Assembly: GCF_006715485.1 (NCBI RefSeq)
Contig: NZ_VFNH01000003.1
Span: forward strand, 248,001 to 312,000
Source: Herbaspirillum sp. SJZ107
GTDB lineage: Bacteria > Pseudomonadota > Gammaproteobacteria > Burkholderiales > Burkholderiaceae_D
Reading direction: 5' to 3'
DNA length: 64,000 nucleotides
How positions within the stretch are numbered: the first letter of the stretch is position 1; each line of letters begins with the position of its first letter. The notes beneath the pieces are model-generated. The model worked only from the letters and a program-made list of their open reading frames with translations. It did no database searches and had not been told where the DNA came from. Shown here in pieces: positions 43,532 through 51,063 of the stretch. Made by a program: the position numbers and the translations under genes.

Positions 43532-45520
43532 TCACGCCTTGGCCAACTTGAACTGGCTCAGATCCGCAGTCAGATACCCGACCGCCGCGCCGAACTTGTT
43601 CTTGTAGTTGGCCTTCACCAGCGGATCCAGCGTGTCCTTCACCTTGGCGTGCAGGCTGCTGCTCCAGTCGCCCGGGTGCTGGAAGTTGCTCATGATGTAG
43701 GTCCAGCCGTTGATGTCGTCGACCGCATGCAGGCCGGTCGATTCGGCGCCCGACGGCGTCGACAGGATGCGGGTCAGCGCCTTGGTGTCGACGTTGTAGG
43801 CCCACAGGAAGTTGTTGACGTGGTTGCCGCTGTCCTCGCCGATGAACAGGGTGCGCATCTTTTCCGAGAACTTCAGGTTGTCCGGGCTGGCGATCTTGTC
43901 CGGGTTGGCGGTGTTGCCGAGGGCGTCGGCGGCGATGTCTTCGCCGACCAGCAGCGCCTTGGTATCGACCGGCATCCACTCGCTGTTGATGGTGCCGCCC
44001 GCGATGTCCTTCTGGCCGCCCTTCAGGTTCAGCATCATCACCGCACCGGCGGTCAGCGCCTTCGGGATCGAGATGCCGTTGCCTGGCACGTTGGTCGAGC
44101 TGCCGGCCACCATCGAGCCGTTGCAGTTGGCCAGCGCCGAGTAGGCCACCTTGTCCTTCAGGTTGACGGTCGTGCCTTCCATCTTGGTGAAGCCCATCGA
44201 CGCGCCGACCAGCGCGGCGTAGCGGTGGGTTTCCAGGAAGGCGGCGGCCTTCTCCATGCCCTGCTTCAGCTTGAGCCACTCGACACGGCCGTTGGAAGTG
44301 ACCTTGGAATAGGTCGCGTCCTGCGGGTCGGCGGTCCTGACGTCCATGATGTCGGTCGGCTTGGTCGATGCGGCCAGCGCGCGGATCTCGTCGCTGGTGG
44401 CCGAGCCGAGCTTGATCCAGGTGAGCGGCGCGGCGGCGGCGGCCGGGTCCAGCGAGAAGCCGGCACCGACCTTGGCCACGTACAGCGAACCCGAGGACAG
44501 GTCTTTTTCCTTGTCGGCCACGAACACGAAGTAGCCGCTGTTGGTGGCGTCGTCGCCCATCAGCACGGTGCGGTTGTCGCCCATCACCTGCACCAGCTCG
44601 TGCGAGATGCGGCCCATGCAGTAGTGCTTCTTGATGCTGCCGGTGCCGTCCGGGTTGACGGTGATTTCCGGGAGGTGGCCGTAGTTGTACGGATTGGCCT
44701 TGGTCTCGTCGCCGTACAGGTTCTTGCTGTAGGCCTTGAACTGGGCGTCGCTGGCGGCCGTAAAGGCGTTCGGCTCGTATTCCTCGCTCGACAGGTGGGT
44801 GCCCCACGGCGACAGGCTGGCGCCGCAGGTGATCCACAGGCCGTTCACGCCGGAGGTGTCGACGTTGTGGTACTTCACCAGCGACAGCTTGCCGCTGCTC
44901 TTGTCCTGGTCCAGGGTCAGCACGGCGATCGGCGACGGCAGGCGGCCGTACATGTCGGTCTTGGCGTCCTGGGCGAAGCTGGTGTACTCGAACTGCACCA
45001 CGGCGAACACCGGGTTGCCCTTGATGCCGGCCACGCTGGCGTTCGGGACGGTCAGCAGCGAGGTGCCGTCCGGCGAATCCGAGAAGAACTGGCGTTCGCT
45101 GCCGGCCACGGTGGTGTCGATGATCGGCTTGTTGTTGATGTCGTAGTAGCCGCCGGCGACGATGGTGCCGCCGCTGCCGTTCGGGACCGCGTCGCCGGTG
45201 ATGAAGAAGGGTTTGTAGGACAGCTTGAAATCGAGCTTGCTGCTGTCGCTGAAATTGACCGTCATGGTCGAGCCGACCGTGGTCGTGGCCATCGCGGCGG
45301 CATCCGCCAGCGACGGCGCCGCCATCGCGCTGAATGACACGCCGGCCAGGGTCACCGTCGGCGTGGTCTGGGTCGGCGGCGTGGTGCTTGCCGGGCTGTC
45401 GTCACCGCCGCCGCAGGCGGACAGCATGGCAGCCACGCTGCCGGCGCCGATCGGCAGCATCGGCGTGGCGCCGAGGAGACGCAGCAGGCGGCGGCGGGAC
45501 AGATCGGTATTCGCGTTCAT
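43532..45520 (-). CDS. phoX: PhoX-family alkaline phosphatase (DUF839)
   Basis: Exported Ca/Fe-dependent phosphatase-type protein of 662 residues. The N-terminus has a twin-arginine motif (DLSRRRLLRLLG), a hydrophobic stretch and a lipobox LSAC followed by GGGDD. It is therefore probably a Tat-exported lipoprotein. The PhoX/DUF839 body shows CGASLSPWGTHLSSEEYEPN (the metal-binding Glu block), YNYGHLPEITVNPDGTGS and AVDDINGWTYIMSNFQHPGD. A candidate Pho box lies about 75 bp upstream, which suits phosphate starvation control. The true substrate (phosphomonoester or other) is untested. Confidence 0.9.
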   Translation of the reverse strand: MNANTDLSRRRLLRLLGATPMLPIGAGSVAAMLSACGGGDDSPASTTPPTQTTPTVTLAGVSFSAMAAPSLADAAAMATTTVGSTMTVNFSDSSKLDFKLSYKPFFITGDAVPNGSGGTIVAGGYYDINNKPIIDTTVAGSERQFFSDSPDGTSLLTVPNASVAGIKGNPVFAVVQFEYTSFAQDAKTDMYGRLPSPIAVLTLDQDKSSGKLSLVKYHNVDTSGVNGLWITCGASLSPWGTHLSSEEYEPNAFTAASDAQFKAYSKNLYGDETKANPYNYGHLPEITVNPDGTGSIKKHYCMGRISHELVQVMGDNRTVLMGDDATNSGYFVFVADKEKDLSSGSLYVAKVGAGFSLDPAAAAAPLTWIKLGSATSDEIRALAASTKPTDIMDVRTADPQDATYSKVTSNGRVEWLKLKQGMEKAAAFLETHRYAALVGASMGFTKMEGTTVNLKDKVAYSALANCNGSMVAGSSTNVPGNGISIPKALTAGAVMMLNLKGGQKDIAGGTINSEWMPVDTKALLVGEDIAADALGNTANPDKIASPDNLKFSEKMRTLFIGEDSGNHVNNFLWAYNVDTKALTRILSTPSGAESTGLHAVDDINGWTYIMSNFQHPGDWSSSLHAKVKDTLDPLVKANYKNKFGAAVGYLTADLSQFKLAKA

Positions 45521-45594
45521 TCTTCAAAGCTCCTGGATTCAATGGGAGGGCCGCGCAATGGGGCACGGAATCCGGGAGAGCTTAGTGGCCGCGT

Positions 45595-45612
45595 ATGTCA
45601 CCTTCATGACAC
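45595..45612 (-). promoter_or_regulatory. candidate Pho box upstream of phoX
   Basis: Read on the minus strand, GTGTCATGAAGGTGACAT: two 7-base units GTGTCAT and GTGACAT separated by GAAG. This follows the CTGTCAT-N4-CTGTCAT pattern of PhoB sites, matching 13 of 18 positions of the enteric consensus by my count. It is 75 bp before the phoX ATG. Confidence 0.4.
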
Positions 45613-45799
45613 GAATTTAACCGCTGTGTGACATCGAAAAATTTGAAGTGTTGTAAATACCTCAGTCTCGCCGCCTGCTGGCCTTGATGCATCGCAACTG
45701 TTTTAGCTGAGACGGAACTGTGACATTTCCCTTGGATTATTTTTCAGGGGTACTCCCACTGCATTGCCCGACTGGCGCGCTCACCCGAGGAGGCTGCAT

Positions 45800-47461
45800 A
45801 TGTCCACCCGTCCCCACCCCACTCCATCCCGCGGCTACCCTGCCCCCGGCCCGCAATCGCCGGGCGCCGGCCAGCTCATCGGCAACGCCTACTGCACCGG
45901 CTGGCAACAGGTGCAGGCCGCGCACTACGATGTCATCGTGATCGGCACCGGCCCCGCCGGCGTCGCCTTCATCGAACGCACGCTGGCACGCAACCCGCAC
46001 GCCGCGATCCTGGTGCTGGAACGCGGCGGCTACTGGCTGCCGGCCCACGTGCAGACGCTGCCCGCCGCCTTGCGCGCCATCGCCGGCGACGCCACCACCT
46101 ACCCCTGGACCCGCAGCGCGGCGATGGCAACCGACGCCCACCTGACCCAGGACGGGATGATCCCGATGCTGGGTGGCCGCTCCACCTGCTGGCACGGCTG
46201 GTGCACGGCGCCGCAGCCGGACCAGTTGCGCGGCTGGCCGCAAGCCCTGGTCGAGCGCACCGTAAAACCCGGCTTCTGGGACGATGCGCGCGCTTTCCTG
46301 CACGTGACCGGCGCCGACTGCATCGACGACAGCGTCTACGGCAGCCTGCAGCGCCAGCTCGACACCCGCCTGCGCGAAAATTTCAAACGCTGCGTGCCCT
46401 CGGCGCTGGACGCCGGCGCGGCGCCGCTGGCGGTGCAGCACGACGAGCGCCCGGGCGCCGGCTTCCACAAATTCTCCACCGTCGGCACCCTGCTCGGCCT
46501 GCAGCAGCGCCAGAAAGCATTGGCAGCCTGCGGACAGGGCCGCGAGCTGGCGATCGTCGACCGCTGCACGGTCGAACTGCTGCTGCACGACGGCGACGGC
46601 CGCGTGACGACGCTGGAAACCGGCTGCGGCCCGATCCGCATCGGTGATGCGAAGATCGTGCTGGCGATGGGCGCGATCCCGTCGGCGACGCTGCTGATGA
46701 ATTCCTTCGGCGCCCTGCTGCCGAACGCCGGCAAGCGCTATACCGGCCACCTGATGTCGCGCTTCACGGCGCGGGTGCCGCGCTCGGCGTTTCGCCAGGC
46801 CGGGGCGCTGGAACTGGGAGCGCATGTGCTGCTTGGGCGGGCGGAGAATGGCTTGCAGTATCAGGTGCAGGTGAGTGCCTTTGCTTCTTCGGATCCGGCG
46901 CGTGACGCGGCCACGATTGCGGCCGAGGCGCCGGATGCCGTGCCGTCGCTGGCCCAATTTCAGGGATCGGAGGACTGGGTGCTGTTCGCGTGCACGGCGC
47001 TGGGGGAAATCGGCGAGGCGCATGGCGACAACTGGATGCGGCTGGATGGCGGCACCGATCCGACCACGAATATGACGGTACAGCTGCAGGCGGGGCCGAT
47101 GGAAGCGGCCTTATGGGATGTGATGGACGACGCGGTATGCCAGACGATCGCCGCACTGGCCAGCCGCGATGCGGCGGCGCCTAGCGCTGTCGAATACTGG
47201 ATCGACGAAGGCCAGTCGGGTTGCTGGCATGATGTGCGGCCGCCACGCCGCCAGGTACGCTCGCACCTGGTCGTGGACGAGGCATCGCCGCTGTGGATCG
47301 GCGAGGACCCGTCAGGCTCGGTGGTGGGACTGGATTACCGGCCGCACGGGGTAGCCAACGTGCATGTCACCGGCGCGGCGCTGTTCCCGACGGCCGGGGC
47401 GTGGAATCCGACCCTGGCCGTGTGCGGGCTGGCGCAGGACCTGGCGGACCGGATTGCCTGA
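45800..47461 (+). CDS. GMC-type FAD-dependent oxidoreductase
   Basis: Flavoprotein of about 553 residues. It has an N-terminal FAD-binding Rossmann motif (DVIVIGTGPAGVAFIERTLA), the early GMC-like loop MLGGRSTCWHGWC, and a C-terminal GMC block (NVHVTGAALFPTAGAWNPTL). The final block supplies the expected His/Asn pair. The chosen ATG has GAGGAGG upstream; a 12-codon extension has none. It is divergent from phoX. The substrate is unknown: sugar, alcohol and sterol oxidases all belong here. A shortened, mutated copy of this gene lies 0.4 kb downstream. Confidence 0.85.
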   Translation: MSTRPHPTPSRGYPAPGPQSPGAGQLIGNAYCTGWQQVQAAHYDVIVIGTGPAGVAFIERTLARNPHAAILVLERGGYWLPAHVQTLPAALRAIAGDATTYPWTRSAAMATDAHLTQDGMIPMLGGRSTCWHGWCTAPQPDQLRGWPQALVERTVKPGFWDDARAFLHVTGADCIDDSVYGSLQRQLDTRLRENFKRCVPSALDAGAAPLAVQHDERPGAGFHKFSTVGTLLGLQQRQKALAACGQGRELAIVDRCTVELLLHDGDGRVTTLETGCGPIRIGDAKIVLAMGAIPSATLLMNSFGALLPNAGKRYTGHLMSRFTARVPRSAFRQAGALELGAHVLLGRAENGLQYQVQVSAFASSDPARDAATIAAEAPDAVPSLAQFQGSEDWVLFACTALGEIGEAHGDNWMRLDGGTDPTTNMTVQLQAGPMEAALWDVMDDAVCQTIAALASRDAAAPSAVEYWIDEGQSGCWHDVRPPRRQVRSHLVVDEASPLWIGEDPSGSVVGLDYRPHGVANVHVTGAALFPTAGAWNPTLAVCGLAQDLADRIA

Positions 47462-47493
47462 ACTGTGCCGCACGATGGCTATACAATGTTTGT

Positions 47494-47667
47494 ATGAAGA
47501 TGCGCAAAAAATCCGAGCTGCCGTGCAAGACGTGCGCGCACTGCGCCCTGCCGTTCTCATGGCGCAAGAAATGGGCGCGCGACTGGGAGAACGTCAAGTA
47601 CTGCTCGGAACGGTGCCGTCGTGCTACCGGGCCGGCAAGCGCCAGGGCCGTGCAGGACGAGGATTGA
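47494..47667 (+). CDS. DUF2256 family small Cys-rich protein
   Basis: A 57-residue protein too short for most gene finders. It has the DUF2256 pattern: basic start MKMRKKSELPCKTC, then CALPFSWRKKWARDWENVKY and CSERCRRA. Four conserved cysteines suggest a zinc knuckle. The family is often found next to deoxyribodipyrimidine photolyase-like genes; none is seen here. The function is unknown. It begins 32 bases after the GMC gene. Confidence 0.85.
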   Translation: MKMRKKSELPCKTCAHCALPFSWRKKWARDWENVKYCSERCRRATGPASARAVQDED

Positions 47668-47745
47668 TGTTCGAGACGCAAAGCCGGTTCTGCCCTCAGG
47701 AAAAGGGGGTCGTTTCCGCAGGCGAACCAGATGCCAGGTGCCGGC

Positions 47746-47880
47746 TTACACGTTGAACAGGAAGTTCAACACATCCCCATCCTTGACGATGCATTCTTGC
47801 CCTCAGCCCGCATCTTGCCAGCCCCTTTCGCGCCCGACTCACCCTTGTACGCGATGTAGTCATGAAACGAGGTAGATCAG
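47746..47880 (-). pseudogene. ychF: 3' fragment of ychF (redox-responsive ATPase/GTPase) with frameshift
   Basis: On the minus strand this translates to DYIAYKGESGAKGAGKMRAE then GK, and after a one-base deletion to CIVKDGDVLNFLFNV and a stop. That is the C-terminal TGS-domain end of YchF. The frameshift and the absence of the rest of the gene show a remnant. The intact ychF must be elsewhere. It lies between the DUF2256 gene and another gene fragment, so this is a rearrangement scar. Confidence 0.75.
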
Positions 47881-47893
47881 CGCCATCTGCTCG

Positions 47894-48066
47894 GCAGCTG
47901 CTGCACGACTGCGAAGGCCGCGTGACGACGCTGGAAACCGGCTGCGGCCCGATCCGCGTTGGCGATGTACGTGACCGGCGCGGCGCTGTTCCCGACAGTG
48001 GGGTCGTGGGATTCGACCCTCGCCGTGTGCGGACTGGCGCAGGACTTGGCGGACCGGCTGGCCTGA
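47894..48066 (+). pseudogene. deleted, frameshifted duplicate of the upstream GMC oxidoreductase gene
   Basis: Bases 47894-47970 closely match the GMC gene around 46577-46652, for example GGCCGCGTGACGACGCTGGA. Bases 47968-48066 match its 3' end around 47362-47461, for example ACCGGCGCGGCGCTGTTCCC. About 700 bases between these two parts are missing and the two pieces are not in the same frame. It is therefore a decayed partial duplication and encodes nothing useful. Confidence 0.8.
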
Positions 48067-48834
48067 TCAGGCCTTGCGCGCCTGGATCAGGACCGTATCG
48101 ACGGTAAAGCTGCCGTCCGCCTCGATCCGGAAATGGTCGCGCACCTCGTTTGACGCTCGCTGCTGCAGCGAACGGATCGCCGCGACGTGGACCTCGGGCG
48201 TGCGCATGCGCTTGATCCACGGTCCGAACGCCAGCCGCAGTTTATAGGTCGCCACCTGCTCCACCGCGAAGCCGGCAGCCGCCAGCGCCGCCTGCCACTC
48301 CGCCAGCGAGGCATTGCGCACATGCGAAGGGTCGCGCAGCAGCTCGATGGCCTGCAGCCAGGTATCCAACAAGGGCTGGCCGGGCGACACGACATCCATG
48401 AAGATCCCGATGCCGCCGGGCTTCACGGTACGCGCCATCTGCGCCAAGCCCGCAGCGACATCGCCCCAGTGATGCGCGCTGTAGCGGGTGGCGACCACGT
48501 CGAACGAGGCCGATGGGCAGGGCAGCGCCTCGGCCGCGCTCTGCTCCGTGACGATATTGTCCAGGCCGCGCTTGCGCGCCTCCGCGGCGACGGTATCCAG
48601 CATCGCCGCCGACAAGTCACAGGCGACGACCTTGCTCACCAGCGGCGCCAGCCGGAACGCGACGTGGCCGCCGCCACATCCCATGTCCAGCGCCACCGCA
48701 TCCGGACGTTGCCCGACCAGGCTTGCCATCAAGGCCAGGTCCTCGCCCTGCGCGTGCACGGCACTGGACAGGTAGGCCTGGGCCCGGGAATCGTATTGTT
48801 CGAGCACTGCGGCGTTGTGCGTATCGCTTGTCAT
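48067..48834 (-). CDS. SAM-dependent methyltransferase (UbiE-like class I)
   Basis: Class I methyltransferase of 255 residues. Motif I is AVALDMGCGGGHVAFRLAPL, with the acidic end of motif II in VVACDLSAAMLD and the AHHWGDVAAGLAQMARTVKP block of methyltransferase_11 proteins. The start has GGAG six bases upstream; the longer frame crosses the divergent promoter region. It reads divergently from an MmyB-type regulator across about 90 bp, so the two may form a regulated pair. The substrate is unknown. Confidence 0.87.
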   Translation of the reverse strand: MTSDTHNAAVLEQYDSRAQAYLSSAVHAQGEDLALMASLVGQRPDAVALDMGCGGGHVAFRLAPLVSKVVACDLSAAMLDTVAAEARKRGLDNIVTEQSAAEALPCPSASFDVVATRYSAHHWGDVAAGLAQMARTVKPGGIGIFMDVVSPGQPLLDTWLQAIELLRDPSHVRNASLAEWQAALAAAGFAVEQVATYKLRLAFGPWIKRMRTPEVHVAAIRSLQQRASNEVRDHFRIEADGSFTVDTVLIQARKA

Positions 48835-48924
48835 GAGGTCTCCGGAAAAGAAGGGTGGAAACCGATTGTCGGCCGGCTGTTTAACTGTTACAAGGAGCCT
48901 GGTTATCCTGGTATAAATAACGCC

Positions 48925-49698
48925 ATGAACGATGCAGAACAACGGCAGATGCTCGGTGCCTTCATCCGCGCCCATCGCGAACGCCTGACGCCGGCCAGGA
49001 CGGGCGGCCGCCGCCGCACGCCCGGATTGCGGCGCGAGGAACTGGCCGACGCGGCCGGGCTGGGCGTCACCTGGATCACCTGGCTGGAACAGGGCCGCGA
49101 GGTGCGCGCATCAAGCGCCGCGCTGGCGCGCCTGGCCGAGGCGCTGCAACTGTCCGCGGCCGAACGGGCATCGCTGTTCGACCTGGCGGGCAAGAAGGAT
49201 CCCAGCGCTGCCGACGAAGCGGTCGACGGACTGTCCCCGGCCCTGCTGGCGCTGCCGGAGTTGATGTCCGTGCCTTCTTACCTGCTCGACCATGCGTGGA
49301 CGGCGCGCGCCTGGAACGATGCCGCGTCTGAGCTGTTCGCCGGCTGGCTGGATGAGCAGGCGCAGGACCGGAACCTGCTGCGCTACGTGTTCCTGTCGCC
49401 GGTGGCGCGGGCCCTCATCGCGGATTGGGAGACCCGTGCGGCGCGGCTGGCGGCCGAGTTCCGGGCGGATTTTCATCGGCGGCCGGGGGATGTGGAGATG
49501 AAGGCGCTGGTGGATGCGTTGTGCCGGGACAGCGCATTGTTTGCGCAGTGCTGGCACAGGCAGGACGTGCTGGGACGGGAAGGCGGAGAGCGGCAGTTCC
49601 GGCACCCGGTGCGGGGAACCTTGACGTTCGTGCAGACGACGCTGCTGGTGGCTGCGCAGCGGGAGATCAAGCTGGTGTGCCTGGCGCCGGCGGCATGA
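48925..49698 (+). CDS. XRE-family regulator with MmyB-like ligand-binding domain
   Basis: Transcription factor of 257 residues. It has an N-terminal helix-turn-helix (residues about 5-75; TPGLRREELADAAGLGVTWI, TWLEQGREVRASSAALARLA). A MmyB-like PAS-type domain follows, with LPELMSVPSYLLDHAWTARA and the RHPVRGTLTFVQTTLLVAAQ end block. Proteins of this type often control an adjacent divergent enzyme gene; here that is the methyltransferase. A strong intrinsic terminator follows the stop. Confidence 0.92.
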   Translation: MNDAEQRQMLGAFIRAHRERLTPARTGGRRRTPGLRREELADAAGLGVTWITWLEQGREVRASSAALARLAEALQLSAAERASLFDLAGKKDPSAADEAVDGLSPALLALPELMSVPSYLLDHAWTARAWNDAASELFAGWLDEQAQDRNLLRYVFLSPVARALIADWETRAARLAAEFRADFHRRPGDVEMKALVDALCRDSALFAQCWHRQDVLGREGGERQFRHPVRGTLTFVQTTLLVAAQREIKLVCLAPAA

Positions 49699-49699
49699 A

Positions 49700-49732
49700 A
49701 AAAGCCCGGCTTCGCGGGAAGACCGGGCTTTT
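49700..49732 (+). terminator. intrinsic terminator after the MmyB-type regulator
   Basis: AAAAGCCCGG ... CCGGGCTTTT, a 10-bp stem with flanking A- and T-runs, so it can act on both strands. It is the last host-like element before the low-G+C island. Confidence 0.85.
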
Positions 49733-49765
49733 GTCTGCCGGCATTTGCCGGCAATCGGTGTTGCT

Positions 49766-50008
49766 TAGACGTTGAACGGCAAGTAGCAGCTTTAGCCTTT
49801 GATTTTTAAGACGTCAGCCGCTTACCGACCCATTTCATACCCGGTGTTGTACCCGGTTTAACACTCTCGAACGCTGTCATGCTCCCGAATCCTTGGCAGT
49901 GGCGAAAATCGCAAACAACAGCTGGCACCTCATGGCTGATTCGTCAGCTCTCATTGCAAACGATTTCTTCATCGCTAATAAAAGTCAGCGTAGTCCAGCA
50001 AACAAGAC
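49766..50008. other. left border of the defence island, no clear gene
   Basis: At 49766-49786 stands TTAGACGTTGAACGGCAAGT, which matches the ychF-remnant end at 47746-47766 at 17 of 21 positions (counting one more base). Beyond it composition changes sharply. A short minus-strand frame (49806-49880, MTAFESVKPGTTPGMKWVGK) is the only peptide-like stretch and has weak support. No integrase or tRNA was seen. Confidence 0.45.
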
Positions 50009-50878
50009 TCAATTTCTGGCATTCTTTCCTCGGCCCTGGATGCGCCTGATACTTTTCCATGCGGCCAAACCGAGGGCCAGTCCAGCGGCCCCGCCCACTA
50101 CAACGGGCCAGACCGGTGCAGAAACAAGACCAAGTGAAAGTGCTGTAGCACCAAGAGTGCTCGACCCGAATACGGTTACGGAGCTTGCGGCGATAGCACT
50201 TCCAATAGCAGCGCCTCCGATAGCGGTGGCGCCTCCCGTTCCATATGCTGATGGACTTTCAGCGAATTCCTGTAGCAAGCGTTGCAGGTCATCCCAGGTT
50301 GCGATCACCACCTCCGACGCCTGCGGAGCTAATTTGATAACACCGTCTCCAAATTTTGATGCTGTGGCCAGAACTCGTTCGTCTCGCACGATGCGCCGAG
50401 CACCATCAATCATAAGGGCCACACCGACTGCGACAATCGCCCCGCCAGACAACAACTCAGCGAATCCTTTGGGCGGGTGGAGCACTCTGCCGATCATATC
50501 CCCGATAACGTAACCAAAGCTGCCAAGGATTGTCGCCCCGCCGCCAATCAATGCAATCGCTGGAATGCACGTAACGCCCGCAACCAACCCGACTCCGCCA
50601 ACGAAAACCCCCTTGAGCAGCGTTGCCGCCAGCGCGGTTGCTCCGGCCGCCCCGCCCCCAATCCCTACCATGCCACCAATGTCAGCAAGCCTGCTCGCTT
50701 CCAAGTCGTGCCCTAGTACAACTTGCCCGCTCATGACTCCCCAAGAGAGCACTGCTGCTCCAAGTGCCATCTCCATTGCGCCTACTTCAACTTGGTGCTC
50801 AGCAGTCCACGCTCGGCATTGACCGAGGGCGCGTTCGAATGCAGACAGATCCTTCTCACGCAAAACAACGTCACTCAT
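50009..50878 (-). CDS. glycine-rich multi-pass membrane protein, island-distal gene
   Basis: Not recognised. The 289-residue product starts with a charged, possibly helical stretch (MSDVVLREKDLSAFERALGQ). It then alternates Gly/Ala-rich hydrophobic segments (e.g. GVFVGGVGLVAGVTCIPAIA, GAIVAVGVALMID, PVWPVVVGGAAGLALGLAAW) with short polar loops, ending in a basic tail RRIQGRGKNARN. At least four membrane passes and glycine-zipper spacing are visible. It lies 174 bp behind brxL on the same strand and shares the island's composition. It could be a membrane effector or an unrelated cargo gene. Confidence 0.75.
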   Translation of the reverse strand: MSDVVLREKDLSAFERALGQCRAWTAEHQVEVGAMEMALGAAVLSWGVMSGQVVLGHDLEASRLADIGGMVGIGGGAAGATALAATLLKGVFVGGVGLVAGVTCIPAIALIGGGATILGSFGYVIGDMIGRVLHPPKGFAELLSGGAIVAVGVALMIDGARRIVRDERVLATASKFGDGVIKLAPQASEVVIATWDDLQRLLQEFAESPSAYGTGGATAIGGAAIGSAIAASSVTVFGSSTLGATALSLGLVSAPVWPVVVGGAAGLALGLAAWKSIRRIQGRGKNARN

Positions 50879-50898
50879 TTGTTCTTCTCATCGCCAAG

Positions 50899-51063
50899 TT
50901 AGACATGAAACACTCCCTTTTCTTGCTCATCATACAACGCATGGATGGGGTTCTTGTGCCGATGGTTCGTTTTCATCTCGGCTACCAAAAGCGCCCCAGC
51001 AAAAAGCAATCTAGCTCGCTGACATAGTGTGTCAGGAATATAGTCGAGCAAGCTATTCGGCAC
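50899..51063 (-). CDS. possible small ORF between brxL and the membrane protein
   Basis: A 54-codon frame from a GTG inside the end of brxL (VPNSLLDYIPDTLCQRARLL ... EKGVFHV) that ends 21 bases before the membrane-protein ATG. Composition is protein-like, with a hydrophobic middle and charged end. However, no Shine-Dalgarno is evident and I recognise no family. It may be a chance open frame. Confidence 0.2.
   Translation of the reverse strand: MPNSLLDYIPDTLCQRARLLFAGALLVAEMKTNHRHKNPIHALYDEQEKGVFHV

Noticed and set aside
43512..44837. 441-codon minus-strand frame overlapping phoX in another frame
   Set aside because: Frameshifted reading of phoX itself; the full-length DUF839 frame with Tat/lipoprotein signal is intact.
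49806..49880. 24-codon minus-strand peptide or integrase remnant at the island border
   Set aside because: Too short, poor binding site and no recognised family; mentioned only as part of the border region.
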